Below the pieces are notes generated by a model. The model was given only the letters and a program-made list of their open reading frames with translations. It was not told the origin of the DNA and did not search any database. From JBEVJC01 sp040510375 (GTDB lineage: Bacteria > Bacteroidota > Bacteroidia > Chitinophagales > Chitinophagaceae), in assembly GCA_040510375.1 (NCBI GenBank), contig JBEVJC010000016.1:1-64000 (forward strand): a DNA stretch of 64,000 bases. The letters run 5' to 3'. This document shows positions 7,613-17,575 of this stretch, piece after piece. Within the stretch, counting starts at the first letter, position 1. Each line of letters opens with the position of its first letter. The position numbers and the translations under genes were made by a program.

Positions 7613-10600
7613 TTATTTAAAATCGGCCGGGAAGAGCGGGATACCCATTTTTTTTGCCTCTTTTTTATATTCTTTGATCTGTTTGCGGTTTCGTTTCAGC
7701 CCGATGCTGGTTATCACGCCATCCATGGTGGTTTTTACCAGGTAGTTGATTGCGGAACGGTCTCTCAGGCGTTTAAAATAAACAACGGATTTGCGACTAT
7801 CATTTTCATTACGGATAATTGCGTTGACCAGGAAGGAGAGAATACTGGTAAAGAATGTTTTTTTCTGTGTGCCATCCCGTACTACCCGGATCTTCAGCCC
7901 GTGATAATACATGGTCATATTACCAAATGCATAATATTCCCGGCCCATAACATCCATACTTAAGGTGTCGATTATGCCCGACCGAAGCTCAGCAGATGCC
8001 AGTGGCCGGAGCACCGGGTTCAATTTGGTCAGGTCGGATTTGCCGATCTGCAGGGTCATTACAAATCCGCCGAAAGTATCAAGGTAGGATGCATGAACGT
8101 CGAGATTGGTGGGGAGTGCATTGGCAACAAAGGCGGATGCATGTATCACCAGGCTGTCGGCAGGGGTAAGGCCATAATTGATCATGTGACTGACCACTCC
8201 ATTCAGGTTGGTAACAGATACATCGCCGGTGAGTCCGTTTTTGTCATTCGTTTCCTGGTAATCAACAGCGGCATTCTCCAGTATAACGGAATCAACAACC
8301 AGCCGCACGGGTAAATTTTTGATCATATTGGTGGGCAGCGGTGTGATCACACCGGGCTTACGGGGAATACGTTTATCGCGTGATGCAAACATGTATCCGT
8401 TTTTGATGGAAGCCACACCCATGTCAAGCACGGTATCGCGGATATATCGTTCTATATCGAATGGGCCAATACTTACAGGTCCTGTTTTGATGGTGATATA
8501 ATCGGATTGGTACACCAGTCTTTTGCGGAACTGTTCGTTTGTAGCAATCGGATGAAAATTAAAAGTATCGACCGACAGGATCCTGGATCGTTTGTCGTAT
8601 GCCAGGTTGAGCCAGTCGTAATGGGCCAGGCTATCATCAAATGATCCGGTTAACCCGGTAATCCGGAATTCTGTATTCTGTGCAGCCAGTTCACGGAGGT
8701 TGAGCAGGTTGCCGGAACTGATGCTGATATCATTCAACCGTGCGTTCTTCAGATCGAGCAGGCCTCTTTTTTTCCCAAAACTGTCGAGGTTAAAATTAAC
8801 AGCGGTCAGTTCCTTCACGGTGCCTTCCCAATCCCAGGCTTCCATTTCATTCCGGTGGATGGCAATATTTTTCACAGTGGCATTGATATGGCCCTTGCCT
8901 GCGTTGAACGTTTTTCCCCTGGCGTCTGAATAGATAAACTGGTCAGCTGAAATATTCAGTTCATCAAGTGATACATAATTATCAGCGCCCTGGAACGTCT
9001 TCAGTTTTTTGAGGGCTATAGAATTATTACCGTTATTACCCGTCCATTTAAGTGTGCTGAAACCCTTGCCACCCTGTTTATTAAAATCAACGACCGGATC
9101 GATCAGTGTAACTGAATCCAGGTCGATCACGGGAAGGGAAGCAGGTTCTTCACCGGATGATTCTTTAAATAGCTGAAAGATCCGGAGTGTTGGTTTATCG
9201 ATCACAACAGCGGACGACCGGATCGTTCCCCGCAGGAACGAATTGAAATCCGGTACCAACATAACCAGCGGAGCGTTTATATTAACCGAGTCGCCATTTG
9301 AAAAATTGGTGAAAGCCAGGCCGCCCAGGGTTGAAGGTTTCATATCTATAATCCTGAAAACCGGCACGGTCAGTAACTGGTTTGTTTTGGAAAACTGCAG
9401 GTTTTTACCGGTGGTCTGTATCCCGTTGATAAAGGAAAGTTTTCCATCGGCTGTCCTGATTTCATCAGCCATTGCTGTCTGCAGGAATACGGTGATAGTT
9501 TTTATGGAATCCTTTACCGAAAGTGTGGTATTGTTCACATTGACCGATGAAAGATCGAAGTCGGTTGTGCGGGCTGGTCCGCCACCGGATTGACCGTCGA
9601 TATTGATTTCAGCTGATGCCCAGCTGATCCCGCTTACATGGTTTTGTTTATTCTTCTCATCAATCAGTACCTGCCTGATTCCAACATTCATCGCGTTAAT
9701 CATCAGGTCCCGGCCATTTGCAACGTGCACATGGTCGGCAGTAAGTCCCTGTCCGCCCTTGCTGAAGCGGGCATCACTAAGCCTGGCAACCAGGGCTCCA
9801 CTGGTGAATGTTCCATACCGGAAATACAACTCATTGACGGAACGCTGGATGGTTGAAATTTTTGTAGAATTAACCAGGGTTTCAGCTTTGACCGACAGGT
9901 AGGCATTTTCAAGGTTTAACCGGGTATTGTTTTTAAACTCAAGATTGATTTTCCCGTTACGGATATGGAGCTCCCGCAACCGGATAATATTTCCCACTTC
10001 GGCGAGTGTCTGGAACACATCCTGCACCGGTTTGGATTTATTGGGAAGTATCGTGTAGTTGATCACCGGGCTGTAAAGGTTTACGCGATCGGCCATGAGT
10101 TGCTGGTCAGAAATCAACGCGTCCCACGATAAGCCATGCAATTCAAATTGCGGCACCATCACGCTGTTGATCACCTTCCGGTTTTTGAATTCCTGGTACG
10201 CAAAATTTCCCAGTTTGATCCGGTTATTGTTGATAAGAATACTGTCGAACCGGATGGAGTAGGTGCTGTCGCGCAAAAAATTCTCGTAGTTACGGATAGC
10301 CATGGAGAACCGGTCGATCATTACGGGCTGGTTTGCATTATGGTTGATGCGGAAGCCCTGCAGGTCAAAATTATTATGATCAGATGTAAAAGAACTGGGT
10401 CGTCCGTCACGTACGGTATTGATATCAAATGACCCGTTTTGTACAATAACAAATGCCAGTTGCATATCGCCCGTCATCTGCTGGATCAGCTCATCTACCT
10501 TGGGTGGCTTCAGCGGGCCCTGTCGTTTCTGCAGGTCAATATCCAGTTTAAACCGCGGGTTGATACAGTATACTGAATCGGCTTTGATCACTTCGGAATG

Positions 10601-11452
10601 ATATAGTGTATCGAAGTCGATATTGGTCATGAGTAATTTATCGAAGAAAATCTGGAAGTTATTATTGGAGCTGTCGCCTCTTGTGGCAGAGATCGTGCAA
10701 CTGTCAAACTCAGCCAGTTTATTTTTTACATTGACCCGGAAGTTGCGGAAGCTTAGTTTATGCCGGCCATCGGGGAAAAGAATATCCTGGTAAGATGTAT
10801 TGAGAGATACATTATCGCTGAACAGGATCTTTTGTTGTGATCGGTCGGCCGAACTGTCAACCGACAGGTTATCCAGTTTAAAATAAATCCTGCTGATGCG
10901 GATGGGATGATCTTCCGGACGCATATTATTTACCAGTGAGAAGGTGCCATTGTCAATTGTAAAACGGTCTACCTGCAGCACGGAAAGCGCGTCCTGTATG
11001 GAGCGGTACACCCTTCCCATCTCCTGGGGAAGCGATACGGTATTGTCTGAAGTGCTGTCCTTCAGTGACCGCAACCTGGTGATTGTAATAACAGGAGTAA
11101 TGACCTGCAGTGAATCGATCAGGAATTTTTTTTCGGTGATCAGCGGCCAGAGGGCCTTTACCTGGATACGGATGCGTTCCACATCCAGCTGGTAGCTATT
11201 GGGCGAACCGGTGCTGTCGGTAGAAGTGAAACTAACCTTACGTAATTCAAACTTCCTGCTGAACCAGTTGAACTTGAATTTCTGCACCTTCAGTTCAAGC
11301 CTGCCATTTGATTGCGAATTCACCAGGTTCTCGATCAGTTCTTCGGCATGGTTTACAAACCAGAAATGAAAACACAGGAAAAGCACAACGAGACCTCCGG
11401 TAAAACCGGCAACCCTTCTTAATATTTTATGTTTTCTGTTTGTTGATTGCAA
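7613..11452 (-). CDS. Large AsmA-like / DUF748-like envelope protein
   Basis: A 1279-residue protein with one N-terminal membrane segment (about residues 13-29, FTGGLVVLFLCFHFWF) after a basic start, then a very long beta-rich region predicted to be periplasmic. The repeated pattern of short strands with DS, LDN and NG turns and the C-terminal segment KLNPVLRPLASAELRSG resemble AsmA-like and DUF748 proteins, part of the bridge-like lipid-transfer group that includes TamB and YhdP. A role in moving phospholipid between membranes is therefore plausible but inferred. The start codon is TTG (MQSTNRKHK); no in-frame ATG precedes the membrane segment. It is last in a minus-strand run metG - YbjN-like - this gene, 63 bp after the YbjN-like gene. 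Confidence 0.75.
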   Translation of the reverse strand: MQSTNRKHKILRRVAGFTGGLVVLFLCFHFWFVNHAEELIENLVNSQSNGRLELKVQKFKFNWFSRKFELRKVSFTSTDSTGSPNSYQLDVERIRIQVKALWPLITEKKFLIDSLQVITPVITITRLRSLKDSTSDNTVSLPQEMGRVYRSIQDALSVLQVDRFTIDNGTFSLVNNMRPEDHPIRISRIYFKLDNLSVDSSADRSQQKILFSDNVSLNTSYQDILFPDGRHKLSFRNFRVNVKNKLAEFDSCTISATRGDSSNNNFQIFFDKLLMTNIDFDTLYHSEVIKADSVYCINPRFKLDIDLQKRQGPLKPPKVDELIQQMTGDMQLAFVIVQNGSFDINTVRDGRPSSFTSDHNNFDLQGFRINHNANQPVMIDRFSMAIRNYENFLRDSTYSIRFDSILINNNRIKLGNFAYQEFKNRKVINSVMVPQFELHGLSWDALISDQQLMADRVNLYSPVINYTILPNKSKPVQDVFQTLAEVGNIIRLRELHIRNGKINLEFKNNTRLNLENAYLSVKAETLVNSTKISTIQRSVNELYFRYGTFTSGALVARLSDARFSKGGQGLTADHVHVANGRDLMINAMNVGIRQVLIDEKNKQNHVSGISWASAEINIDGQSGGGPARTTDFDLSSVNVNNTTLSVKDSIKTITVFLQTAMADEIRTADGKLSFINGIQTTGKNLQFSKTNQLLTVPVFRIIDMKPSTLGGLAFTNFSNGDSVNINAPLVMLVPDFNSFLRGTIRSSAVVIDKPTLRIFQLFKESSGEEPASLPVIDLDSVTLIDPVVDFNKQGGKGFSTLKWTGNNGNNSIALKKLKTFQGADNYVSLDELNISADQFIYSDARGKTFNAGKGHINATVKNIAIHRNEMEAWDWEGTVKELTAVNFNLDSFGKKRGLLDLKNARLNDISISSGNLLNLRELAAQNTEFRITGLTGSFDDSLAHYDWLNLAYDKRSRILSVDTFNFHPIATNEQFRKRLVYQSDYITIKTGPVSIGPFDIERYIRDTVLDMGVASIKNGYMFASRDKRIPRKPGVITPLPTNMIKNLPVRLVVDSVILENAAVDYQETNDKNGLTGDVSVTNLNGVVSHMINYGLTPADSLVIHASAFVANALPTNLDVHASYLDTFGGFVMTLQIGKSDLTKLNPVLRPLASAELRSGIIDTLSMDVMGREYYAFGNMTMYYHGLKIRVVRDGTQKKTFFTSILSFLVNAIIRNENDSRKSVVYFKRLRDRSAINYLVKTTMDGVITSIGLKRNRKQIKEYKKEAKKMGIPLFPADFK

Positions 11453-11515
11453 GGTGCGGAATGATTAGCCCTGAATTTACGTTAAATAGCCCGTTGAACA
11501 AAGTCTGCTCCCCGG

Positions 11516-11953
11516 TCACTTTACCGCAAACTCGCTAACCAGAAATTTATCGAGTTTGTCTGCCCAATGACCAAGTCCGTCGATCATGCTGACCATCTCA
11601 TCATAATCCATGCCCGAGATATTCCGTTCCGATACAATACAAAATATACCGCGTTCTTCATCGGCCGTAATTTTGAAGCCCATGTATTTTGCATTGATCT
11701 GTAGTACGGTCCTGAACATGGCGAACTGCTTCATGATATCCATGGGGATCTGGCATAGAGGGGCCATGCACCGGATAAAGGTTTCCGATTGCCCGTCACT
11801 GCTTTTCTGGTTGCTGAGGAATACTTCAATCGTCGAAGTCCCGTTGGAAAAATACCATGCATTGGTGGTGGGGTGGTAGACTTTTTCGGCGCTGACGCCG
11901 ATACTGTCGCACAACTGGGTTATATAGAGGTTCACCCGTTCGACCAATGTCAT
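11516..11953 (-). CDS. YbjN-domain-like small protein
   Basis: A 145-residue cytosolic protein with no signal peptide. The arrangement of a short N-terminal helix, a strand pair with WYFSNGTSTIEVFL, a segment RCMAPLCQIP and a helix with MFRTVLQINAKYMGFK, followed by GIFCIVSERNISGMDYDEM, matches the YbjN/type III secretion chaperone-like fold. Proteins of this family are small, often dimeric and poorly understood; in Escherichia coli YbjN is linked to stress and motility regulation. It lies 13 bp after metG on the same strand, so it is probably co-transcribed. No catalytic residues are apparent, and a chaperone or regulatory role is only a guess. Confidence 0.6.
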   Translation of the reverse strand: MTLVERVNLYITQLCDSIGVSAEKVYHPTTNAWYFSNGTSTIEVFLSNQKSSDGQSETFIRCMAPLCQIPMDIMKQFAMFRTVLQINAKYMGFKITADEERGIFCIVSERNISGMDYDEMVSMIDGLGHWADKLDKFLVSEFAVK

Positions 11954-11966
11954 AGTTGTAATTTTA

Positions 11967-14057
11967 TCAGCTCACCATCGCGCCATTTGCTGAGGCCTGA
12001 TCGGGATTGACAAATTGTAATGAACCATCCGGCTGGGTTGCCATCAGGATCATACCATTACTTTCAATTCCTTTCATTTTCCGGGGAGCCAGGTTAGCTA
12101 CTATAACGACCTGTTTGCCGATAATATTTTCCGGTGCAAAATGCTGCGCGATTCCTGATACGATGGTTCGCTTTTCCTCGCCCAGGTCCACTTCCAACTT
12201 TAACAATTTATCTGCTTTTGCCACTTTCTCCGCTGCGGTAATTGTTCCCACTTTCAGGTCAAGTTTTGCAAAGTCGTCGTATTGGATCTGTTCTTTTATT
12301 TCTTTTTCAACAGTAACCGGATCCGGACTTTTTGTTGCAGGTTCAGTTGAAACCGGTTTCGCAGGATTTTGTTTCAGCTTTGCTATCTGCCGGGCAATTT
12401 CCTCGTCTTCAATCTTGCGGAAAAGAAGTTGCGGCTCCCGCAGGCTATAACCAACGCTCAGGAGTTTTATTTTTCCGGCATTATTCCAGTCCAGCATTTT
12501 GTCCACCACCTTCATCATCTGTAACATCTTACCTGCCGTAGTGGGAAGGAAGGGATGGATCAGTACGGCAAGATTGGCGGTGAGCTGCAAACAGAGATGC
12601 AGGCAATTGTCGATCGAAATTTGTGCCCCAGCGTCAGTGGCCAATGTTTTTGCAGTGATCCAGGGTTGTTTTTCCTGCATATATTTATTGCCCTTGCGGG
12701 AGAGATCGATCACTTCAAAAAGTGCGTCGCGGAACCGGTAATTATCCAGTGCGGTCTGTACTTTTCCTTTGGATGCTTCGATATCGGCGATGATATTGCG
12801 GTCGGCTTCGTCCAGCGACGACTCATGCAGTTTGGGTACTTTCCCTCCGCATAATTTGTGCATCAGTACAAATGTGCGGTTGACGAAATTACCGAAGATT
12901 GAAACAAGCTCACTGTTGTTGCGGTCCTGGAAATCTTTCCAGGTAAAATCGTTATCCTTCGTTTCAGGTGCATTGGCACAAAGCACATATCTCAATACAT
13001 CTTCGCAACCCGGAAAATCCCTGAGGTATTCATCTACCCATACTGCCCAGTTACGGCTGGTAGAAATTTTCTCGCCTTCGAGATTCAGGAATTCATTGGC
13101 CGGTACATTATCCGGCAGTACAAAGCCGCCATGGGCTTTGAGCATGGCGGGGAAAATGATGCAATGGAATACGATATTGTCCTTACCGATAAAGTGTACC
13201 AGTTTGGTATCGTCCTTACACCAGTAACTGGCCCATTGATCCGTGAGTTGTTTGGTAGCGGAGATATATCCGATGGGAGCATCGAACCAGACATATAAAA
13301 CCTTGCCTTCAGCATCGGGCAGGGGCACTTTCACACCCCAGTTGCTGTCGCGCGTCATGGCTCTTGGCTGCAAACCATTGTCGAGCCAGCTTTTCACCTG
13401 GCCGTATACATTATTCTTCCATTCTGTATGTCCTTCCACCGCCCATTCCTTGAGCCAGTTTTCATAATTCTGCAAGGGGAAGTACCAGTGTTTGGTTGTT
13501 TTTTTTACAGGCACGGCGTCGCTTAATGCGCTGCGCGGGTTGATCAGTTGTTCCGGACTGAGACTTGATCCGCAACGTTCGCACTGGTCGCCATAAGCAT
13601 TCGGATTGCCGCATACCGGGCAGGTGCCGATGATGTAACGGTCGGCCAGGAAAGTATTGGTCTTGTCATCATAATATTGTTCCGACTCTTTTTCTTCAAA
13701 GAGTCCGTCATCATACATTTTTTTAAAAAATGCCGAAGCTGTTTCATGATGGATCTTATCAGAGGTACGTGAGTAGATATCAAAGGAGATTCCCATCTGG
13801 CTGAAGCTGTCGCGGATGATAGCGTGGTATTTGTCCACCACCTGTTGCGGGCTGATGCCTTCGCGCATTGCCCGGATGGTGATGGGCACACCATGTTCAT
13901 CACTGCCACAGACAAATTTTACATCCAGTTTGCGGGCACGGAGGTAACGTACATAAATATCAGCGGGTATATAACATCCGGCGAGGTGCCCGATGTGAAC
14001 GGGTCCGTTAGCATAAGGGAGGGCAGCCGTAACCAGGTATCTTTTAAAATCAGTCAT
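11967..14057 (-). CDS. metG: Methionyl-tRNA synthetase with C-terminal tRNA-binding domain
   Basis: The enzyme charges initiator and elongator tRNAs with methionine in the cytosol. I start it at MTDFKRYLVTAALPYANG (696 residues); an upstream in-frame start would add 19 residues that are not family-like. The class I signatures are HIGH at residues 21-24 and KISTS at 330-334. Four cysteines (146, 149, 159, 162) form the zinc knuckle insert CPVCG...CERC. The last about 110 residues (from IQYDDFAKLDLKVGTI) are the Trbp111/EMAP-like OB-fold domain that dimerises the enzyme and holds tRNA. Diverges from the LD-carboxypeptidase gene across an 84-bp gap, and leads a minus-strand unit with two downstream genes. 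Confidence 0.98.
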   Translation of the reverse strand: MTDFKRYLVTAALPYANGPVHIGHLAGCYIPADIYVRYLRARKLDVKFVCGSDEHGVPITIRAMREGISPQQVVDKYHAIIRDSFSQMGISFDIYSRTSDKIHHETASAFFKKMYDDGLFEEKESEQYYDDKTNTFLADRYIIGTCPVCGNPNAYGDQCERCGSSLSPEQLINPRSALSDAVPVKKTTKHWYFPLQNYENWLKEWAVEGHTEWKNNVYGQVKSWLDNGLQPRAMTRDSNWGVKVPLPDAEGKVLYVWFDAPIGYISATKQLTDQWASYWCKDDTKLVHFIGKDNIVFHCIIFPAMLKAHGGFVLPDNVPANEFLNLEGEKISTSRNWAVWVDEYLRDFPGCEDVLRYVLCANAPETKDNDFTWKDFQDRNNSELVSIFGNFVNRTFVLMHKLCGGKVPKLHESSLDEADRNIIADIEASKGKVQTALDNYRFRDALFEVIDLSRKGNKYMQEKQPWITAKTLATDAGAQISIDNCLHLCLQLTANLAVLIHPFLPTTAGKMLQMMKVVDKMLDWNNAGKIKLLSVGYSLREPQLLFRKIEDEEIARQIAKLKQNPAKPVSTEPATKSPDPVTVEKEIKEQIQYDDFAKLDLKVGTITAAEKVAKADKLLKLEVDLGEEKRTIVSGIAQHFAPENIIGKQVVIVANLAPRKMKGIESNGMILMATQPDGSLQFVNPDQASANGAMVS

Positions 14058-14141
14058 TGTAAAAAGCCATTCGGTATTGATCTGCAAAAATACCGGATTC
14101 ACAATCATAGCCAAGTGGGTGATTTCAGATAACTTTAGTTT

Positions 14142-15170
14142 ATGAACCGAAAAGAATTCCTGACATCGACCAGCACGCTGTTAGCAGTTGGCAGTCTGCC
14201 GGTGATGGCACCGGCCCATTCTTTTTCGACTGATCCTGTTCCGCAGATTCCTCCTTACCTGGAAAAAGGCGACCTGATCGGTATTACTTCGCCTGCCGGT
14301 TACCTGTTGCCCGGTGATATGATACCAACTATCCGCCAACTGGAAGCCTGGGGTTTCCGGGTGTTGACGGGAGTTACGATCGGGAAACGTTCGGGTAGCC
14401 TGGCGGGCACCGATGAGGAACGCCTGGCCGATATCCAGTCCATGCTTGATAATCCGGAAGTAAAAGCAATTTTCTGTGCAAGGGGCGGGTATGGGTCGGT
14501 GAGGATTGTTGAACAAATCGACTGGTCCAGATTCCGCAAGCGTCCCAAATGGATCCTTGGGTTCAGTGATATCACCGTACTCCATTCCTATATCAATCGT
14601 AATATTGGCGTTGCCAGCTTACATTCAAAAATGGGTAATGCATTTCCGGCCGACCCCCTTAATATCGACCAGGTAATCAGGGAAACGGCCGAATCAATCA
14701 GGCAGGCACTTACCGGCGGGGTTATTTGTTATCCGGTAAAACCGCATGCCCGCAACCGGCAGGGTATTGCCCAGGGTGTGTTGGTTGGTGGCAACCTGAA
14801 AACGCTGGAGTCATTGTCGGGTTCGAAATCGGATCTTGATACCCGGAATAAAATCCTGTTTGTGGAAGATGTGGGTGAATATCTTTATTCGATCGACCGG
14901 ATGTTCTGGAATTTGAAGCAGACCGGCAAGCTGGAGAAACTCGCAGGATTGGTTATCGGCGGCTTCCGGATGAAACCCATGGAAAATCCGGAAGAAGAAT
15001 TCGGTCTCGATTTATATGATATCGTTCTTGAAAAAGTAAAGGGACAGAAATACCCGGTTTGTTTTGATTTCCCGGTTGGTCACCAGAAAAATAATTATGC
15101 ATTAAAATGTGGTGTCCGCCACAAGCTGGTGGTGGGCGGCGAAAATGTTTCGTTAACAGAAAATTTATGA
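14142..15170 (+). CDS. Exported S66 family LD-carboxypeptidase
   Basis: A 342-residue peptidase S66 (LdcA/MccF type) protein. These enzymes remove the terminal D-alanine from muropeptide tetrapeptides in wall recycling, or detoxify peptide-nucleotides. The catalytic set is visible: Ser142 in LGFSDITVLHS, Glu242 in LFVEDVGEYLYS, and His314 in PVGHQKNNYALK. The start MNRKEFLTSTSTLLAVGSLPVMAPA looks like an export signal, ending near Ala25, so this copy should work outside the cytoplasm. Its stop codon overlaps the start of a second S66 gene by four bases (ATGA), so the two are probably translationally coupled. A TAACTTTA sequence that resembles a -7 box ends five bases before the ATG. Confidence 0.9.
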   Translation: MNRKEFLTSTSTLLAVGSLPVMAPAHSFSTDPVPQIPPYLEKGDLIGITSPAGYLLPGDMIPTIRQLEAWGFRVLTGVTIGKRSGSLAGTDEERLADIQSMLDNPEVKAIFCARGGYGSVRIVEQIDWSRFRKRPKWILGFSDITVLHSYINRNIGVASLHSKMGNAFPADPLNIDQVIRETAESIRQALTGGVICYPVKPHARNRQGIAQGVLVGGNLKTLESLSGSKSDLDTRNKILFVEDVGEYLYSIDRMFWNLKQTGKLEKLAGLVIGGFRMKPMENPEEEFGLDLYDIVLEKVKGQKYPVCFDFPVGHQKNNYALKCGVRHKLVVGGENVSLTENL

Positions 15171-16078
15171 TCAAAACTCCTCCTTACCTGGAACCTGGTG
15201 ATACGATCGGTATTGTTTGCCCCGCAGGTTTTATGGCGTATGAAAAAGCGGCGGAATGTATCCGGGTGCTTACGGAAGAATGGGGGTTCAGGGTACAGGT
15301 TGGCAAGACACTGGGCGGCAGTTCGGAAAATTATTTTTCGGGTACAGATAAGGAACGGCTGGCAGATTTGCAGGTCATGCTGGACGATGATAATGTAAAA
15401 GCCATCCTGTTTGCCCGTGGCGGATACGGGATGGGCCGGATCATTGACGATATCAACTTTGAGCAGTTTAAAAAAAATCCGAAATGGCTTATCGGATACA
15501 GTGATATCACCGTATTACATACACACCTTTATACCAACTATTATATTTCATCGATGCATGCCCCCATGGCTGCAGCTTTTAATAATGCAGGATATATCAA
15601 CCGGTTTGTTGGTTCTTTAAAAAGTGCGTTGTCGGGCAATTTTGCAAGGTACAGTTGCGAAGCGCATGATTTAAACAGGACAGGCGCCGGCATAGGTGAA
15701 CTGGTTGGTGGTAATCTCGCGCTGCTGGCAAATGTAATCGGGACCGATTCGGATTTTAAAACCCGTGAGAGGATTTTGTTTATTGAAGACGTGGGGGAAT
15801 ATATTTATAGTGCAGACAGGATGTTCCTGCAGTTGAAAAGGGCGGGTAAACTTAAAAAGCTGGCAGGTCTTATCATTGGTGGTTTTACCGATATGAAGGA
15901 TACGGAACGGCCATTTGGCAAAACGATTTATGAGTCCATCCGTGAGCACGTGAAAGAATATGATTATCCTGTTTGTTTCGGATTTCCTGTAAGCCATACT
16001 GATGAAAACTATGCACTGAAGATCGGCGTGGGATATAAACTGAAAGTGGGAAAATCGAAGGTAACCCTGGAGGAATAA
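15167..16078 (+). CDS. Cytosolic S66 family LD-carboxypeptidase
   Basis: A 303-residue paralogue of the gene before it, starting at MIKTPPYLEPGD; the ATG shares bases with the upstream stop (ATGA), and an earlier in-frame start would only add out-of-family residues. The triad is Ser112 (IGYSDITVLHT), Glu207 (LFIEDVGEYIYS) and His277 (PVSHTDENYALK). Unlike its neighbour it has no signal peptide, so it should act on cytosolic muropeptides in wall recycling or on an imported peptide antibiotic. Sequence similarity along the full length (for example KPPYLE..D.IGI.CPAG and the GGYG.GRI block) points to tandem duplication followed by a change in location. Followed 32 bp later by oxyR on the same strand. 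Confidence 0.92.
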   Translation: MIKTPPYLEPGDTIGIVCPAGFMAYEKAAECIRVLTEEWGFRVQVGKTLGGSSENYFSGTDKERLADLQVMLDDDNVKAILFARGGYGMGRIIDDINFEQFKKNPKWLIGYSDITVLHTHLYTNYYISSMHAPMAAAFNNAGYINRFVGSLKSALSGNFARYSCEAHDLNRTGAGIGELVGGNLALLANVIGTDSDFKTRERILFIEDVGEYIYSADRMFLQLKRAGKLKKLAGLIIGGFTDMKDTERPFGKTIYESIREHVKEYDYPVCFGFPVSHTDENYALKIGVGYKLKVGKSKVTLEE

Positions 16079-16110
16079 ACTTTCTATGGACCTGTTAGTT
16101 ATAACCTGAT

Positions 16111-17049
16111 ATGACATTTGTACAACTTGAATACGTTATCGCAGTGGATAGCTGGCGGCATTTTGGAAAAGCTGCAGAACATTGTTATGTAACACAACCC
16201 ACGCTGAGTATGCAGATCCAGAAGCTGGAGGAGGAACTCGACGTGAAGATTTTCGACCGGAGCAAACAGCCGGTGGTGCCTACAGAAGCGGGAAAAGAAA
16301 TCATTACACTGGCAAGGGGTATCCTGGCCGGACGTGATGGGTTACTGGAATCGGTACAGGAACAAAAGGGAGTATTGAACGGCGAGCTCAGGATCGGGAT
16401 AATTCCCACTGTGGCACCTTATCTTCTTCCTTTGTTTATCCGTTCGTTCAGTAAAAAATATCCCGCCGTCAGGCTGATCGTACATGAAATGATGACGGAG
16501 TCGATTATCCTGAAACTAAAGGAAGGGAAACTGGATGCGGGAATCCTGGTAACACCGCTGCTGGACGCTAATGTCAAGGAGATTGTATTGTTTTATGAAG
16601 AACTGATGGCCTATGTGTCGCGTAAAAATTCCATTTATAAAAAAACATATATCCTGCCACAGGATATTGATCCGAATAAACTCTGGTTACTGGAAGAGGG
16701 TCATTGTTTCCGGTCACAGATTGTGAACCTTTGTGAACTCAGGAAGATCAGCCGGGAGAACAGCCATTTCGATTATGAGGCCGGCAGTATTGAAACTTTG
16801 CGGCGGATGGTGGAGCTCAACGACGGGATTACCATTATACCCGAGCTGGCCACACTTGACCTGCCTGAGCGCGAAGCCCGGCTGATCAGGCGTTTCCGCA
16901 AACCTTCACCCATGCGCGAAGTCAGTATTGTTGTTCACCGTAATCTGGTAAAGAAGAAACTGATCGGGGTACTGCGCCAGGAAATCCTGCTTACTATTCC
17001 CGACAAGATCAGGAAGAATAAATCACAGAATGTGGTGGCGGTTGAATAA
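16111..17049 (+). CDS. oxyR: OxyR, LysR-type peroxide sensor and regulator
   Basis: A 312-residue LysR-family regulator with an N-terminal winged helix-turn-helix (residues about 1-60, AAEHCYVTQPTLSMQIQKLE) and a substrate-binding-like regulatory domain. The two redox cysteines of OxyR fall at Cys199 and Cys208 in GHCFRSQIVNLC, the same numbers as in Escherichia coli OxyR, so peroxide sensing by a disulfide is expected. It should activate catalase, Ahp and Dps-type genes; none of these is adjacent. It follows the S66 pair by 32 bp and meets the Dabb gene tail to tail with a single base between stops. Confidence 0.93.
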   Translation: MTFVQLEYVIAVDSWRHFGKAAEHCYVTQPTLSMQIQKLEEELDVKIFDRSKQPVVPTEAGKEIITLARGILAGRDGLLESVQEQKGVLNGELRIGIIPTVAPYLLPLFIRSFSKKYPAVRLIVHEMMTESIILKLKEGKLDAGILVTPLLDANVKEIVLFYEELMAYVSRKNSIYKKTYILPQDIDPNKLWLLEEGHCFRSQIVNLCELRKISRENSHFDYEAGSIETLRRMVELNDGITIIPELATLDLPEREARLIRRFRKPSPMREVSIVVHRNLVKKKLIGVLRQEILLTIPDKIRKNKSQNVVAVE

Positions 17050-17050
17050 A

Positions 17051-17458
17051 TTATTTCAACACCTCCATATCAAACACCTTTACATTCTTCCACAGGTGCG
17101 AGTATTTCTCCACGAATGCTTTATGGATCGGGTGAACCTGGTAGGCATCCTGGTCTTCCACCGTTTTAAAATACATCAGTTCCGATACATCGAAACTGTT
17201 ATCAACCACATCACGTTTGACCGTTGATGCGGGTTTGCCGATCTGCAGTTCTTTTACTTCATCTATTCCTTTGAGGGTTTTTAATCCTTCAATAAGCAGA
17301 TTGATATCTTCCTGTGAGCCTGCATTCTTCAGGTAAAAGAATACATGGTGGATGATCTTGTAATTTTTACGATTATCATTTTCCATAATAGGGAGTATGG
17401 CGGGAACGGCCGCTACAGAAGCAACGTTAAGGAATTTCCTGCGATTGATTGAATTCAT
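17051..17458 (-). CDS. Tat-exported Dabb (stress-responsive A/B barrel) domain protein
   Basis: A 135-residue protein. The start MNSINRRKFLNVASVAAVPAIL has a twin-arginine motif (RRKFLN), so the folded protein should leave by the Tat system. The rest is a Dabb domain: KIIHHVFFYLKN at the first strand, a central LIEGLKTLKGIDEVKELQIGKPA, and FDVSELMYFKTVEDQDAYQVHPIHKAFVEK, with the conserved histidines of the ferredoxin-like dimeric barrel. Dabb proteins are small, dimeric and mostly of unknown activity; a few are cyclases or bind polyketides. Its 3' end abuts oxyR, but the genes converge so co-regulation is not implied. Confidence 0.85.
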   Translation of the reverse strand: MNSINRRKFLNVASVAAVPAILPIMENDNRKNYKIIHHVFFYLKNAGSQEDINLLIEGLKTLKGIDEVKELQIGKPASTVKRDVVDNSFDVSELMYFKTVEDQDAYQVHPIHKAFVEKYSHLWKNVKVFDMEVLK

Positions 17459-17527
17459 ATCTTAAGATTGACCGGTTACCAGGTTTAATTATCCTGACGA
17501 ATGTAGGATTGTTCAGCCATCCGGCAC

Positions 17528-17552
17528 AAAAAAGCCGGTGTAAAACACCGGC
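17528..17552 (-). terminator. Rho-independent terminator after the lipoprotein gene
   Basis: A perfect 7-bp stem (GCCGGTG with CACCGGC, 5-nt loop) followed on the minus strand by seven T. It lies 24 bp past the lipoprotein stop and separates it from the Dabb gene. Confidence 0.85.
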
Positions 17553-17575
17553 AATAATTTTATGATCCGTCTTTA

